A DNA stretch of 57,209 nucleotides from contig CAZABP010000029.1 of NCBI GenBank assembly GCA_964483245.1, positions 1 through 57,209 of the forward strand, given 5' to 3'. Positions 8,264 to 17,697 of the stretch are shown here, one piece after another. Position 1 is the first letter of the stretch; the number at the start of each line of letters is the position of its first letter. The DNA comes from CAZABP01 sp964483245. Lineage in GTDB: Bacteria > Planctomycetota > UBA1135 > UBA2386. Below the pieces are notes generated by a model. That model saw nothing but the letters and a program-made list of their open reading frames with translations. It did not search any database and was not told where the DNA came from. A program made the translations under genes and the position numbers.

Positions 8264-9658
8264 CTAGGGCAGGAGCTCGCGCGCGAACCGGATCGGCACG
8301 CCGAAGTTCGTCCCGCCGAACTGCGAGAGGATCGCGAAGTTGACGGCGATCACGTTGCCGCCAGGACCGAACACCGGCCCGCCGGACCCGCCGGTCGTCG
8401 TGCTCGCGTCGTAGACGAGCTGGTGGTCGAGCACCTCGTTCAGCGCCCCCTGCGTCACGATCGGCGTGATCGCGCGCCGCTCGGCGAGCAGCCGGATCAT
8501 GTCGGTCAGTGACTGCGCCTGCGCCGTCACGTCGCGCACCACGTCCGGATCCGCCTTCGCCAGCAGTGCATTGATCCCGGTCGGATAGCCGAGCACGACG
8601 ACGCGGTCGCCGGCCAGCGCGCGCAGATCGCCGCCGTACAGCGGCAGCGGCTCGAGATCGGTCAGCTCGACGCGGATCACGGCGACGTCGACGTCGTCGG
8701 CGCGCACGCGCGTCGATCCGGGCACCACATCGAGCGGATCCCGGCCCGGGAACACCGCCTCGAACTTGAGGAACCGCGGCTGATACCCGAGCGCGATCAG
8801 CGGCTGCAGCTCCTCGTTGTTCCACCACGGCTCGACGACGTGCCGGTTGGTCACGACGTGCCCCTCGCGGGAAGCGAGGAACCCGGACCCGGTGTACTCC
8901 AGCACCGCCGGTTGGCCGCCCTTGCCGAGCAGCGGCTGCACGGTGCCGTCGGAGACGAACTCGAACCGCAGCTCGCCGTGCAGCAGGCAGACCGCCGCGC
9001 TGTGCTGCTCGAGCACGCGCTTGAGCGCCGCATCCCGTTCGACCAGCCGGTCGACGACGCGCGCGCGTTGCTCGAACGCGGTGCGCAGGCCGTCGATCTC
9101 CTCGCGCCGCACCAGCAGCTCCTGGCGCTGCTGCAGGTCGAGGATCACGCGTTCGGCTTCGCGCGCGCCGAGCTTCTGCCCGCCGTACGCGGCGAAGAAC
9201 GCCAGCGTCGCGACGAGTACTGGGAACGCGATCTTGGTCGCGAGGCTGGTGCGGTGGTGCAGGTCGCGCAGCAGCGAGCCGACCCAGGCGAACAGGCCGT
9301 GCAGCTCGCGGTGGTCGCGCGCGTCGGCGAACACGCTGCGCACCGGCTTGCAGAACTCGCCGATCTCGGCGTGGATCCGGAAGCGCAGCTTCGGGCCGTC
9401 GACACCGAACTCGAGCAGATCACCGTGATCCAGGATCACCTCGCGCACCTGCTGGCCGTTGACGAACACGTCGCCGCCGCGCGCGAACAGATGGAACGCG
9501 CACTCCTCCGGCCGGTAGTGGACCTCGGCGTGGTGCGTTGCGAGCCCCGCCAGCACGACGTCGTTGTCGACGGCGCTGCCGACGCGCACGACGTCACGCG
9601 GGATCGAATCGAGGCGGCCGCGCGCCGGCCCGGACAGGTGGAGCAGCTGCGTGTGCAA
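8264..9658 (-). CDS. FHA domain - transmembrane - HtrA-like (S1C) serine protease fusion
   Basis: The 464-residue protein has an N-terminal FHA domain (residues 1-98; RVGSAVDNDVVL and the HAEVHYR strand), a single membrane helix (about 142-158), a coiled coil (165-215) and a trypsin-like domain. The catalytic triad is H273 in VTNRHVVEP, D324 in DDVDVAVIRV and S425 in TTGGSGGPVF. There is no PDZ domain. FHA domains bind phosphothreonine, so a cytoplasmic phospho-signal could control an exterior protease across the membrane; this is inference. The start is TTG at 9658, 3 bp after the S9 peptidase stop; a start further in would delete FHA strands. Confidence 0.82.
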   Translation of the reverse strand: MHTQLLHLSGPARGRLDSIPRDVVRVGSAVDNDVVLAGLATHHAEVHYRPEECAFHLFARGGDVFVNGQQVREVILDHGDLLEFGVDGPKLRFRIHAEIGEFCKPVRSVFADARDHRELHGLFAWVGSLLRDLHHRTSLATKIAFPVLVATLAFFAAYGGQKLGAREAERVILDLQQRQELLVRREEIDGLRTAFEQRARVVDRLVERDAALKRVLEQHSAAVCLLHGELRFEFVSDGTVQPLLGKGGQPAVLEYTGSGFLASREGHVVTNRHVVEPWWNNEELQPLIALGYQPRFLKFEAVFPGRDPLDVVPGSTRVRADDVDVAVIRVELTDLEPLPLYGGDLRALAGDRVVVLGYPTGINALLAKADPDVVRDVTAQAQSLTDMIRLLAERRAITPIVTQGALNEVLDHQLVYDASTTTGGSGGPVFGPGGNVIAVNFAILSQFGGTNFGVPIRFARELLP

Positions 9659-9661
9659 GGC

Positions 9662-11698
9662 TCAGCGCTTCTCCGCGGTCTCGTACCACGCGGAGTAGTC
9701 GAGCTCGGAAGGCGGCGGCGCGGCCGTGCGGCGGTCCCCGGGCGCCAGATAGTGTTCGAACCAGCGCAGCGTGCGGACGCAGTAGTCGTACTGGTAGACG
9801 TTGGTCCGGTTGCCGTGCCCCTCGCCGGGATACTGCACGTACCGCACCGGCGTGTCGGTGTGCATCTCGACGGCGCGCCACAGCATGTGCGGCTGACTCG
9901 GGTGCACGCGCGGGTCGGACGTGCCGCCGAGCAGCAACAGCGGCGTGCGGCACTGCGCGGCCCAGGTCAGCGGACTGCGGTCGGCGAGGTAGCCGGCCTG
10001 CGCGAGCGGGTTCTTCTGTTCGTAGTGCACGTGGAAGAACTCGCTCGGGATGTCGCTGGTCAGCCACTTGGTGCGGATGTCGGTGAACGGCACGAAGCTG
10101 ACCGCGGCGGCGAAGTGCTCGGTCCCGGCCGTCGCGGCCCATGCCGCGGTGTAACCGCCATACGAGCCGCCGCCGATCCCGACCCGGCGCGCGTCGATCA
10201 GCCCCTCCTCCGCGAACTGCGCGATCGCGTCGAGGTGGTCTTCGAACTCGCCACCCATGACGTCGCCGTGATCCAGCTTGGCGAACGCGACGCCGTAGCC
10301 GGTGCTGGCGCGGTAGTTCGGAAACCAGCCGAACCAGCCGCGCGCCGCGAGCAGCTGCCCCCACTGCGAGTAGCTGGTCAGCCAGCCATCGTCGAAGTGC
10401 GCCTCCGGGCCGCCGTGCACGACGATCACCAGCGGGCGGCGCTCGCCGTCGGCCCGCTGCAGGGGATGGATCAGCAGCCCTTCGATCGGGATGCCGTCGC
10501 GCGCGGTGATCGTGCGCACCTGCTGCACGCCGAGCGGGATCCCATTGAGCCAGGGGTTCGAGTCGGACAACCGGCCGAATGCCGCGGCCGGGAAGAGCCG
10601 GTAGACCTCGGCCGGGTGATGCGCCGTCGACCCGACGATGCAGATCGACTTGCCATCCGGCGAGACCGAGAACTCGCGGAACGCCGGCGGATGCTCCGGC
10701 AGCAGCAACTCCTGCTCGCCGGACTGCGTGTCGAACCGCGCCAGCCGCGAGCGCACCCCGAAGCTGACCGCAGCCAGGATTCCCGCCCCGTCCGGCGCAA
10801 ACTCGATGTGGTGCACCATCCCGCGCAGCCCTTCGGTCAGCGCGCGCGGCTCGGCGCCGTCGAGCCCGACGACGTACAGCATCCCGGCGTGCGGATCGCG
10901 GCGGTCGGCTGCGCTGACATAGGCGATGCGCTGCGAGTCGGGACTCCAGGCCGCGTGCCCCAGCTTGCCCGGGTTGTCGACCAGCAGCTTCACATCCCCG
11001 GTCGCGGCGTCGACGACGTGCAGCTTCGTCGCCATGTAGCTGTCGTCGACCAGGTTGCGCGGCGCGATGCCGGCGACGAGACGTGTGCCGTCGGGCGCCC
11101 AGACGAACCCGTGCACGCAGCCGGCCTTCGTCAGCGGGCGGATCCCGCCGGTCTCCCGATCCCAGACCTGCAACTGCAGCTGGCGGTAGTCCTCGTCGAC
11201 GATCCGTTGCTTGAACCCGGCCGCGGCCGCGCGCGTCTGCTCGGCGGTCGGCTGCTCGGTCACCGTGAACGCGATCGCGCCTCCGTCCGGCCGCCACGCG
11301 TAGCTCGCGATCCCGTGCGGCGTCCGCGTGAGGCGCTGCGGCGGCTCCGCCGGACGCAGCGACCAGACCTCAGGATGCTCGTCCTCCGGGCCACGATGGA
11401 GCACGGTCGGCGCGCCGCTCTGCGGATCGATCGCGAGGGCAGAGACGCGGACCTTGCCGGTCAGCAGCGGCTGTTCGACGCCGCCGCGTAGCAGCCAGGC
11501 CTCGACGTACGCCGGTCCCGGGGCGTCCCCGGCGAGTCGCGGTGCCGTGCGCAGGAACGCGGCATCCCCGTCGCGCAGCGCGACGACCTGCGTGACCTGC
11601 CGCAGGCGCATGACCTGGATCGGCGTCAGCCCGGCTTCGGCCTGCGCGGCGAGAGGTGCGAGCCCGCACAGCAGCAGGCCGGTCCACAGCGCCCTCAT
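9662..11698 (-). CDS. S9-family prolyl oligopeptidase-type peptidase, exported
   Basis: The 678-residue protein has a signal peptide (MRALWTGLLLCGLAPLAAQA), a seven-bladed-like WD/TolB beta-propeller (roughly residues 25-400) and a C-terminal alpha/beta-hydrolase peptidase domain. The triad is S512 in GGGSYGGYTA, D595 in TSDPRVHP and H628 in GEGHGNR. This architecture is that of acylaminoacyl-peptidase or dipeptidyl-peptidase relatives, which cleave short peptides. ATG 11698 overlaps the stop of the aminopeptidase upstream (ATGA), which decides the start over an ATG at 11710. Peptide scavenging outside the cytoplasm is the likely role. Confidence 0.9.
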   Translation of the reverse strand: MRALWTGLLLCGLAPLAAQAEAGLTPIQVMRLRQVTQVVALRDGDAAFLRTAPRLAGDAPGPAYVEAWLLRGGVEQPLLTGKVRVSALAIDPQSGAPTVLHRGPEDEHPEVWSLRPAEPPQRLTRTPHGIASYAWRPDGGAIAFTVTEQPTAEQTRAAAAGFKQRIVDEDYRQLQLQVWDRETGGIRPLTKAGCVHGFVWAPDGTRLVAGIAPRNLVDDSYMATKLHVVDAATGDVKLLVDNPGKLGHAAWSPDSQRIAYVSAADRRDPHAGMLYVVGLDGAEPRALTEGLRGMVHHIEFAPDGAGILAAVSFGVRSRLARFDTQSGEQELLLPEHPPAFREFSVSPDGKSICIVGSTAHHPAEVYRLFPAAAFGRLSDSNPWLNGIPLGVQQVRTITARDGIPIEGLLIHPLQRADGERRPLVIVVHGGPEAHFDDGWLTSYSQWGQLLAARGWFGWFPNYRASTGYGVAFAKLDHGDVMGGEFEDHLDAIAQFAEEGLIDARRVGIGGGSYGGYTAAWAATAGTEHFAAAVSFVPFTDIRTKWLTSDIPSEFFHVHYEQKNPLAQAGYLADRSPLTWAAQCRTPLLLLGGTSDPRVHPSQPHMLWRAVEMHTDTPVRYVQYPGEGHGNRTNVYQYDYCVRTLRWFEHYLAPGDRRTAAPPPSELDYSAWYETAEKR

Positions 11699-13107
11699 CG
11701 CGCGAGGCACCCGCTCATCGCTTCGATCGTCAGACGGTCCTTGGGGATCGCGGCGGTCAGCACTTCGGTGCCGGCGGCCGTGCAGTGCACGTCGTCCTCG
11801 ATCCGGATCCCGCCGAACCCGCGCAGCCCGTGCATGGTCAGGAACGACTCCGCCCGGCTCCAGTCGACCTGCGACTTCCAGCGCGCGCGCAGCTCCGCGT
11901 CGTGCAGGATCGCCGGCACGAAGTAGATCCCCGGCTCGATCGTGAACGTCATGCCGGGCGCCAGATCCATGTCCATCCGTAGCCAGCAGAGGCCGAACTG
12001 CTCGCTGCGCTGGCGATCGCCGGGGTAGTGGATCCGATCGCCGAACGCCTCCATGTCGTGCACGTCGAGCCCGATCTGGTGGCCGACGCCGTGCGGGAAG
12101 AACAGCGCCTGCGCGCCGGTCTCGAGGATCTCGTCGGCGCTGCCGCGCAGGATCCGCATCTGCAGCAGGCCTTCGGCGATCACGCGCGCAGCGGCGAGGT
12201 GGACGTCGCGGTAGCGCACGCCGGGTGCGACCGCATCGATCGCCGCGAGCTGCGCCGCCAGCACGATCTCATAGATCTCGGCCCCTTCGACGCCGAACGC
12301 ACCGCCGACCGGCCACGAGCGCGTGACGTCGGAGCAATACCCTTCGGCCGCTTCGGCGCCGGCGTCGAGCAGCACGATGTCCCCTTCCCGCAGCACGTTC
12401 TCGTGGGAGTGGTTGTGCAGGACTTCGCCGCGCACGCTGAGGATCGTGTTGTAGGCCGCGACGCAGCCATGCCGTGCGAAGGTCCCCTCGACGATGCCAG
12501 CCAGCTCGCGCTCGTAGATCCCCGGCCGCGTGTGCACGATCGCGCCGAGATGCGCCTGCCGCGTCACTTCGGCCGTGCGTCGCATGACGGCCAGCTCCTC
12601 CTCGTCCTTGTGCAGCCGCATCCGCGCGATCCGCTCGAGCAGCTCCGGATGTCCGACGCGCGCCGGGTCCTCGAACGCGAGATCCGCGCCGGTCAGGCTC
12701 GCGGCGAGCGCGGTCGCCTTCGGATCGGCGACGGCGAGCGACAGCGCCTTGCGCTTGCCGAGCAGTTCGCGCAGATGCGCTTGCAGCTGCTCGACCGGCA
12801 ATACGCGGTCGACTCCCGTGCGCTCGGCCATGATGTCGAACCCCGGCACGGGTCCGTGCCACAGCGCGTCGGCCGCGGTCCGCTCGTGCAGGAACAGCGT
12901 GACCTCGCCGCTGGCCGGATCGAGCAGCGCGACGCTGTCGGGCTCCGGGTTCGGGAAGAAGTACAGGAACGTCCCGTCGGCGCGGTACGGGTACGGATTG
13001 GCCGGGTAGTTGCGGGGGATCGCGCCGCCGGCGAACAGCAGCAGCGGGTCCTCCAGATCAGCCAGCAGCTCGGCGCGCCGGCGGCGGAAGGTCTCGACGG
13101 CAACCAT
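11695..13107 (-). CDS. pepP: Xaa-Pro aminopeptidase (M24B), cytoplasmic form
   Basis: The 470-residue protein has the AMP_N domain (residues 1-140) and a pita-bread peptidase domain with the five dinuclear metal ligands in place: D248 (LLDAGAE), D260 (CSDVTRSW), H343 (HGVGHQIGLDVHD), E391 (IEPGIYF) and E437 (RIEDDVH). It removes N-terminal residues before proline. No signal peptide is present. ATG 13107 is preferred to the ATG eight codons upstream because the AMP_N homology starts here. It is the first gene of an operon with the S9 peptidase and the FHA-protease. A second, exported M24B paralogue lies at 33538-34914. Confidence 0.9.
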   Translation of the reverse strand: MVAVETFRRRRAELLADLEDPLLLFAGGAIPRNYPANPYPYRADGTFLYFFPNPEPDSVALLDPASGEVTLFLHERTAADALWHGPVPGFDIMAERTGVDRVLPVEQLQAHLRELLGKRKALSLAVADPKATALAASLTGADLAFEDPARVGHPELLERIARMRLHKDEEELAVMRRTAEVTRQAHLGAIVHTRPGIYERELAGIVEGTFARHGCVAAYNTILSVRGEVLHNHSHENVLREGDIVLLDAGAEAAEGYCSDVTRSWPVGGAFGVEGAEIYEIVLAAQLAAIDAVAPGVRYRDVHLAAARVIAEGLLQMRILRGSADEILETGAQALFFPHGVGHQIGLDVHDMEAFGDRIHYPGDRQRSEQFGLCWLRMDMDLAPGMTFTIEPGIYFVPAILHDAELRARWKSQVDWSRAESFLTMHGLRGFGGIRIEDDVHCTAAGTEVLTAAIPKDRLTIEAMSGCLAR

Positions 13108-13214
13108 GGGCCGGAGCGTAGCTCGGGGCATGGCGCGGGGGGCCGGAGTTTCGGATGCTGGGCGGCGTCGGCAGTCCCGGCCCGATCTTCAGGAAGCGAA
13201 GTCGTCGAAGCTCC

Positions 13215-16178
13215 ATGCAGAGAACCACCGCCGTCGTGTTGCTGTTCGTCCTGCTGGCCCTGGTCGGGGCGGCCGGACTGTGGTGGTCGAGTCTGGAGGA
13301 GGCGCCGATCCAGACGCCGACGGCCGACGCGACGGAGGAAGCTCCTGCCCCCGAGGAACCTCGCCCGGATGCGATGACGGCCGAGGTCGACCAGGCCGGC
13401 GGAGCTGGCGACGGCACGCAGGCGATCGCGGACCGCGAAGCGGTCATGGCGACTGCGCCGGAGCAGACCAGCGCGCCGAAGGGCCCACCGGTCCAGCTCA
13501 CCGGTCGCCTGGTGCACGAGGGGAACGCGGCGGCCGCCAACGTGGAGCTCGTGTTCCGCGCGTTCCAGCAGTGGCAGGGAACGGTGCCGATGCCGGGGCC
13601 GCTCGAGGACTTCCTGCCGGGTGGGCGTCGGGCGCTCCCCAAGGATGCGCCGCGCACCAAGACGGATGCCGAGGGTCGCTTCACGATCGCGGTGCCGGGC
13701 GAGACCGGCGGTCGCCTCGAGCTGACCGACGACGCACTGTTGTTCGAGCGCGAAGAGACCGGCCGCGTGTCGCCCGCACGGGAGCCGGTGGATCTCGGCG
13801 TGCTGGGATTGATCCCCGCAGCCGAGGTGGCCGGCATCGTCAAGGACGAGCGCGGCGTCCGGCTGGCCGGCATCCGCGTGTCGCTGGCGCGGCAGGTCGA
13901 AGGGCCGTTCGGGCTGATGATGGTGCCGGGTCACCTGCAGACGAAGAGCGACGACGAGGGTCGCTTCGCGCTGCGCGGCGCGCGGCCCGGCAGCTACGAG
14001 CTGCGCACGCAGTCGAGCAAGCACGTCCCCGGCCGCCTCGCCGTCTCGCTGGAGAAGGGTGAGAAGGAGCACGGGATCGAGGTCGAGCTCGCGAGCGGCG
14101 CCGCGGTCGCCGGCCGCGTCGTGGATGATCTCGGGCGTCCGCTGGAGGGGATGCGGGTCCACGCGCAGCGCATGCGCTCGATGGGCCCGGTCGTCATCGA
14201 TGGATTCGGCGGCGGCGAGGCCGCGGTCACCGACGCGCAGGGCGCGTTCACGATCGGCGGCCTCACCGACGAGCGCGTCACGCTGCGCGTGACCGGCAAG
14301 GGGCATGCACCGGCAGTGCGCAACGATGTGCCGGTCGGCGCCGGCGACGTGCTGCTCGAGATGAGCCGCAACGGTGGCGTGCGCGGCCGCGTCGTCGACG
14401 GCGCTGGCAACGGCGTCGCCGGATCGCAGGTCTCCGCGCGCCCGGTCGAGCGCGGGGAGATGTTCTGGGGCGGCCAGACGACGAAGACCGCGGAGGATGG
14501 CAGCTTCCTGCTCGACGACATCACGCCGGGGCGCAAGATCCTGACCGCGAGCGGCGAGCAGCACCTCGAAGCCGAGTCGCTGCCGGTCGACGTGCGCGCC
14601 GGGAAGGTCGAGCAGGACGTGCGGATCACCGTGCAGCGAGGCGCGATGCTCGAAGTGCTGGTGACCGACGGCAATGGCGAGCCGGTGCCGGAAGCGAACG
14701 TCGAGGTGCGCGAGCCATCGGAGGGCGCGGGCAGCATGGACGCGCTCGGCAATGGGCGTCAGGTCGTGCGGCGGACGGTGCGTGCCTCGGCGGGTGGCGC
14801 GCCGCGCTTCCTCGATGGCTCCGCGGAGCTGCTCGGCAGCGGCAAGACGGATGCGCAAGGGCGCGCGACGATCGGCGGGCTGCGCGCCGGTGCCGCGGTG
14901 GTGACCGCAACGCATCGCGAGCTGGTCGGCAAGGAGCGCCGGCACGTGGCGCTGCCGGCGGTCGGCAAGGCGGACGCGGCGCTGACGATGGTGCGCGGCG
15001 GCCATGTCGACGTGCGGGTGCTCGGCCCGGACGGCAGGCCGGCCGCCGACGAGACGATCCTCGTCGAGTTCGTCGGCAGTGATGCCGAGCCGATCCGCGC
15101 CCGCAGCGGGGCCGACGGGCTCGCCCGCATCGGCCCGCTCGCGCCCGGCGGTTACCAGGCACTGCTCGCGCTCGAGCCGAAGCCGCAGAACGCCGGCGGG
15201 TTCATGATCCTGGCGTTCGGCAACGGCCCGCGGCGAATCGAGAGCACGCGGACCAGCCTGCGCATCGACGAGGGGGAAGTCGCGACGCTGCAGCTCCGCA
15301 AGCCGCTGCTCGCCAAGGTCACCGGCACCGTCGTCGACGCCGCCGGCGTCGTGGCCGGCGCCGAAGTCTCGCTGCAGGGCGAAGGCGAGATGCGGATCCC
15401 CGGGCTGTCGAGTCCCAACTCGGCGCGCACCGATGCCTCCGGCCGCTTCGAGCTGAACGACCTGCCGGCCGGCGCGTACACGCTGACCTGGTCACGCAAG
15501 GACGCGCTGGTCCCGGGCGAAGAGAAGATCGAGCTGGCCGAAGGGCAGCAGCTCAGCCGCTCGCTCGCGATTCCGGGCGGGATCCTCGCCGTGACCGTGC
15601 ACAGCGCGGAAGGCGAACCGCTGCGCAATGCGCAGGTCTCGGTCGATCGCACCCGCAAGGGCGACGATCAGGCGCCGCGCCAGATCATGATGTTCAGCGC
15701 GGTGTCTGCCAGCAGCGACGACAACGAGACGACGTCGATGCAGCTCGGCGGGCCGACCAGCGCGCGCACCGACGAGGACGGCCGTGCCGTGCTGCGCGAC
15801 CTGCCGGCCGGTGAGTACCGCGTCACGATCCGTCACCGCACGCACGTGACCAAGGGCATCGGTGAGGTGCAGATCCCGGACCCGGGTCAGAAGGACCTCG
15901 GCACGATCAAGCTGGAGCAGGGTGCGTCGATCCGCGGCTCGGTCGTGGACGGCACCGGCCAGCCGGTGCAGTTCGCGATGGTCGTGTTGAAGGACGAGAA
16001 CGGTTCCGAGCAGCGCACGATGGCGCAGAACGGCGCGTTCCGGTTCGACTCGCTGAAGCCGGGGAAGTACCGGCTCCGCATGGAGCGGCTGGGACCGGAT
16101 CGCACGGAGCCCGCGCCGCAGGAGACGGAAGTCGAGGTGTTGCCCGGGAAGCCGACGCCGGTGAGGCTGGTGCAGTAG
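13215..16178 (+). CDS. Large exported protein with many carboxypeptidase-regulatory-like (Ig) modules
   Basis: From ATG 13215 the product is 987 residues, with an N-terminal hydrophobic anchor (TAVVLLFVLLALVGAAGLWW), an acidic Pro/Glu linker to about residue 90, and then about nine repeated beta-sandwich modules. Each module carries the signature of the CarboxypepD_reg family: G-x-V-x-D-x-x-G-x-P followed by T-D-x-x-G-x-F and L-x-P-G-x-Y. Examples are GRVVDDLGRPLEGMRV, ARTDASGRFELNDLPAGAYT and GSVVDGTGQPVQFAMV. Such modules are structural or adhesive, and no catalytic domain is present. The anchor suggests it is tethered to the membrane and extends outward. It is divergent from the M24 peptidase. 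Confidence 0.8.
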   Translation: MQRTTAVVLLFVLLALVGAAGLWWSSLEEAPIQTPTADATEEAPAPEEPRPDAMTAEVDQAGGAGDGTQAIADREAVMATAPEQTSAPKGPPVQLTGRLVHEGNAAAANVELVFRAFQQWQGTVPMPGPLEDFLPGGRRALPKDAPRTKTDAEGRFTIAVPGETGGRLELTDDALLFEREETGRVSPAREPVDLGVLGLIPAAEVAGIVKDERGVRLAGIRVSLARQVEGPFGLMMVPGHLQTKSDDEGRFALRGARPGSYELRTQSSKHVPGRLAVSLEKGEKEHGIEVELASGAAVAGRVVDDLGRPLEGMRVHAQRMRSMGPVVIDGFGGGEAAVTDAQGAFTIGGLTDERVTLRVTGKGHAPAVRNDVPVGAGDVLLEMSRNGGVRGRVVDGAGNGVAGSQVSARPVERGEMFWGGQTTKTAEDGSFLLDDITPGRKILTASGEQHLEAESLPVDVRAGKVEQDVRITVQRGAMLEVLVTDGNGEPVPEANVEVREPSEGAGSMDALGNGRQVVRRTVRASAGGAPRFLDGSAELLGSGKTDAQGRATIGGLRAGAAVVTATHRELVGKERRHVALPAVGKADAALTMVRGGHVDVRVLGPDGRPAADETILVEFVGSDAEPIRARSGADGLARIGPLAPGGYQALLALEPKPQNAGGFMILAFGNGPRRIESTRTSLRIDEGEVATLQLRKPLLAKVTGTVVDAAGVVAGAEVSLQGEGEMRIPGLSSPNSARTDASGRFELNDLPAGAYTLTWSRKDALVPGEEKIELAEGQQLSRSLAIPGGILAVTVHSAEGEPLRNAQVSVDRTRKGDDQAPRQIMMFSAVSASSDDNETTSMQLGGPTSARTDEDGRAVLRDLPAGEYRVTIRHRTHVTKGIGEVQIPDPGQKDLGTIKLEQGASIRGSVVDGTGQPVQFAMVVLKDENGSEQRTMAQNGAFRFDSLKPGKYRLRMERLGPDRTEPAPQETEVEVLPGKPTPVRLVQ

Positions 16179-16191
16179 CCGGGAGCTGAAG

Positions 16192-16343
16192 CGGGTTCGG
16201 GATGGGGTTCGGGTTCGGGTTCTGAATCGGGACCGAAAGCGGGTTGGGGTTGGGGTTGGGATTCGGGTTCGGGTTCGGGTCCGACCGGGATCGGGACCGG
16301 GATCGGGATCGGGACCGGGTTCGGGTTCGGGGTCGGGGTCGGG
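16192..16343. repeat. G-tract repeat region (GGGTTC/GGGATC/GGGACC hexamers)
   Basis: About 150 bp of degenerate hexamers with some twenty-three runs of three or four G on the plus strand, spaced by TTC, ATC, ACC, TT or TC. It fills the whole gap between two convergent genes. The plus-strand transcript could fold into G-quadruplexes. The minus-strand transcript is C-rich and G-poor, like a Rho loading site. It has no direct-repeat/spacer order of a CRISPR and no plausible coding frame. Confidence 0.85.
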
Positions 16344-16359
16344 AGCGCGCGCCCTCTCG

Positions 16360-17697
16360 CTACTCGCCGCCGATTGCTCGCGCCCAGGCTTGATGCAGCG
16401 CGCGGCGGAAGGCTGGCAGGTCCTCGCCGTGGCGGCTGCGCAGGTGCTGGGCGTCCACGCTCTCGCAGCGTTCGCGCAGCCAGGTGATGTCGCGCTCGAT
16501 CTGGGTGCGCAGGGAGTCGGCGTCGGCATCGCGGCCGAGGCGGCCTGCGCTGTCGGCGGCGACGGTCAGTGCGAAGAGGTCGGCGCGGAAGGCGCGGTCG
16601 CGGAAGTGGTCGTCGTACAGCTTGGCGAGGGAGCCGGGGCGGAGGTCGCGCAGTCGGCGGACGAGGAGATGGAGTGCACAGACTCGCTCGCAGAAGTGGC
16701 GGGCGCGCTGGTCGCCGAAGCCGGGCAGGCGCTCGAACAAAGTGCGGATCCAGGCGATGCCGCTGCGCTCGTGAGCGTGGTGGGAAGGCCAATGGCGGCG
16801 CGGGGTGTGACCCTTGCCGAGGTCGTGGCAGAGGGAGGCGAGCATCACGGTGCTGCGGTCTTCGGGAGTGAGGTTGAGCTCGCGGGTGCGGCGCGCGGCC
16901 CATTCGAGGGTCAGGATCAGATGCAAGGCCTGGCTGACTTCGGGATGGTGGCGCTGTGGACCAGCCGGGCGCCCGTCGAACTGTGCGGCGAGTTCTGGTG
17001 CGATGGCGTCGAGCAGGCTGGCTTCGTGCAGCTCGAGCAAGAAGCGGCCAGGCGAGCGGCACTCGAGCAGGCCGGCGCGGAGCTCGGCCGCGATCGCTTC
17101 GGCCGGAGCGCTGCGCAGGAGCGCGGGATCGAGTTCGATGCGACGGAGCAGCGGATCGAGCCGGAAGTCCCACTGATGCGCACGGCGGTAGTAGCGCAGC
17201 CAGCGCACCGGGTGCTCGAGGATGCGGTCCTCGGGGTTGCCGACCGGCCGGATCAACTGTGCGCGCCAGTCGTCGAGCCCGCCGTGCGGATCCAGGATCT
17301 GGTCGTCGGACAGGCGCCAGGCCAGGGCGCCGATCGTCATGTCGCGCGCAGCGAGGTCGTGCTGCAGCCGCAGCTCGAGCGGCTCGTCCGGGGTGCCGTC
17401 GCGGAATGTCGTGATCTCGATGCGTTGCTCGCCGAGCCGGCATGCCAGCGTGCCGCGCGCGCGGTTGGCCGGCGTCGTCGGCAGCAGCAGGTCACGCGAC
17501 GCGAGCAGCTGCTCGCCCTGCTCGACCGAAGCTGCCCAGGCGAGATCCAGGTCGGCGGCCGGGGGGCCGGTGATGCCGGCGCGCCGGCACTCTTCGGCGA
17601 GGGCGACGCTTCCGACGATGCAGACACCGAGCTCCGGCGCCGCGAGCCAGGGCGCGAGTGCGCGCAGGCGGGCCGCCGGGTCGGTGAATGCGTTCAC
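16360..17697 (-). CDS. Polymerase-beta-type nucleotidyltransferase with HD domain (CCA/poly(A) polymerase family-like)
   Basis: The 445-residue protein has a class II nucleotidyltransferase head (GSVALAEECRR then ADLDLAW with the metal-binding DxD at about residue 50), the neck segment typical of CCA-adding enzymes (RRAHQWDFRLDPLLRRIELD) and a C-terminal HD domain with LCHDLGKGH. The usual GGxVRD motif reads GSVAL here, so the function may differ from a true tRNA nucleotidyltransferase. The GTG start at 17697 overlaps the upstream stop (GTGA), inside a run of seven G. It faces the G-tract repeat at its 3' end. Confidence 0.72.
   Translation of the reverse strand: MNAFTDPAARLRALAPWLAAPELGVCIVGSVALAEECRRAGITGPPAADLDLAWAASVEQGEQLLASRDLLLPTTPANRARGTLACRLGEQRIEITTFRDGTPDEPLELRLQHDLAARDMTIGALAWRLSDDQILDPHGGLDDWRAQLIRPVGNPEDRILEHPVRWLRYYRRAHQWDFRLDPLLRRIELDPALLRSAPAEAIAAELRAGLLECRSPGRFLLELHEASLLDAIAPELAAQFDGRPAGPQRHHPEVSQALHLILTLEWAARRTRELNLTPEDRSTVMLASLCHDLGKGHTPRRHWPSHHAHERSGIAWIRTLFERLPGFGDQRARHFCERVCALHLLVRRLRDLRPGSLAKLYDDHFRDRAFRADLFALTVAADSAGRLGRDADADSLRTQIERDITWLRERCESVDAQHLRSRHGEDLPAFRRALHQAWARAIGGE

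Noticed and set aside
8840..11491. 883-codon open frame opposite the protease and S9 peptidase genes
   Set aside because: High GC makes long antisense frames. Its product has no domain and the minus-strand genes have complete active sites.
16192..16343. Possible CRISPR or coding Pro-rich repeat
   Set aside because: There are no unique spacers of constant size, and translated frames are only artefacts of the hexamers extending out of gene shadows.
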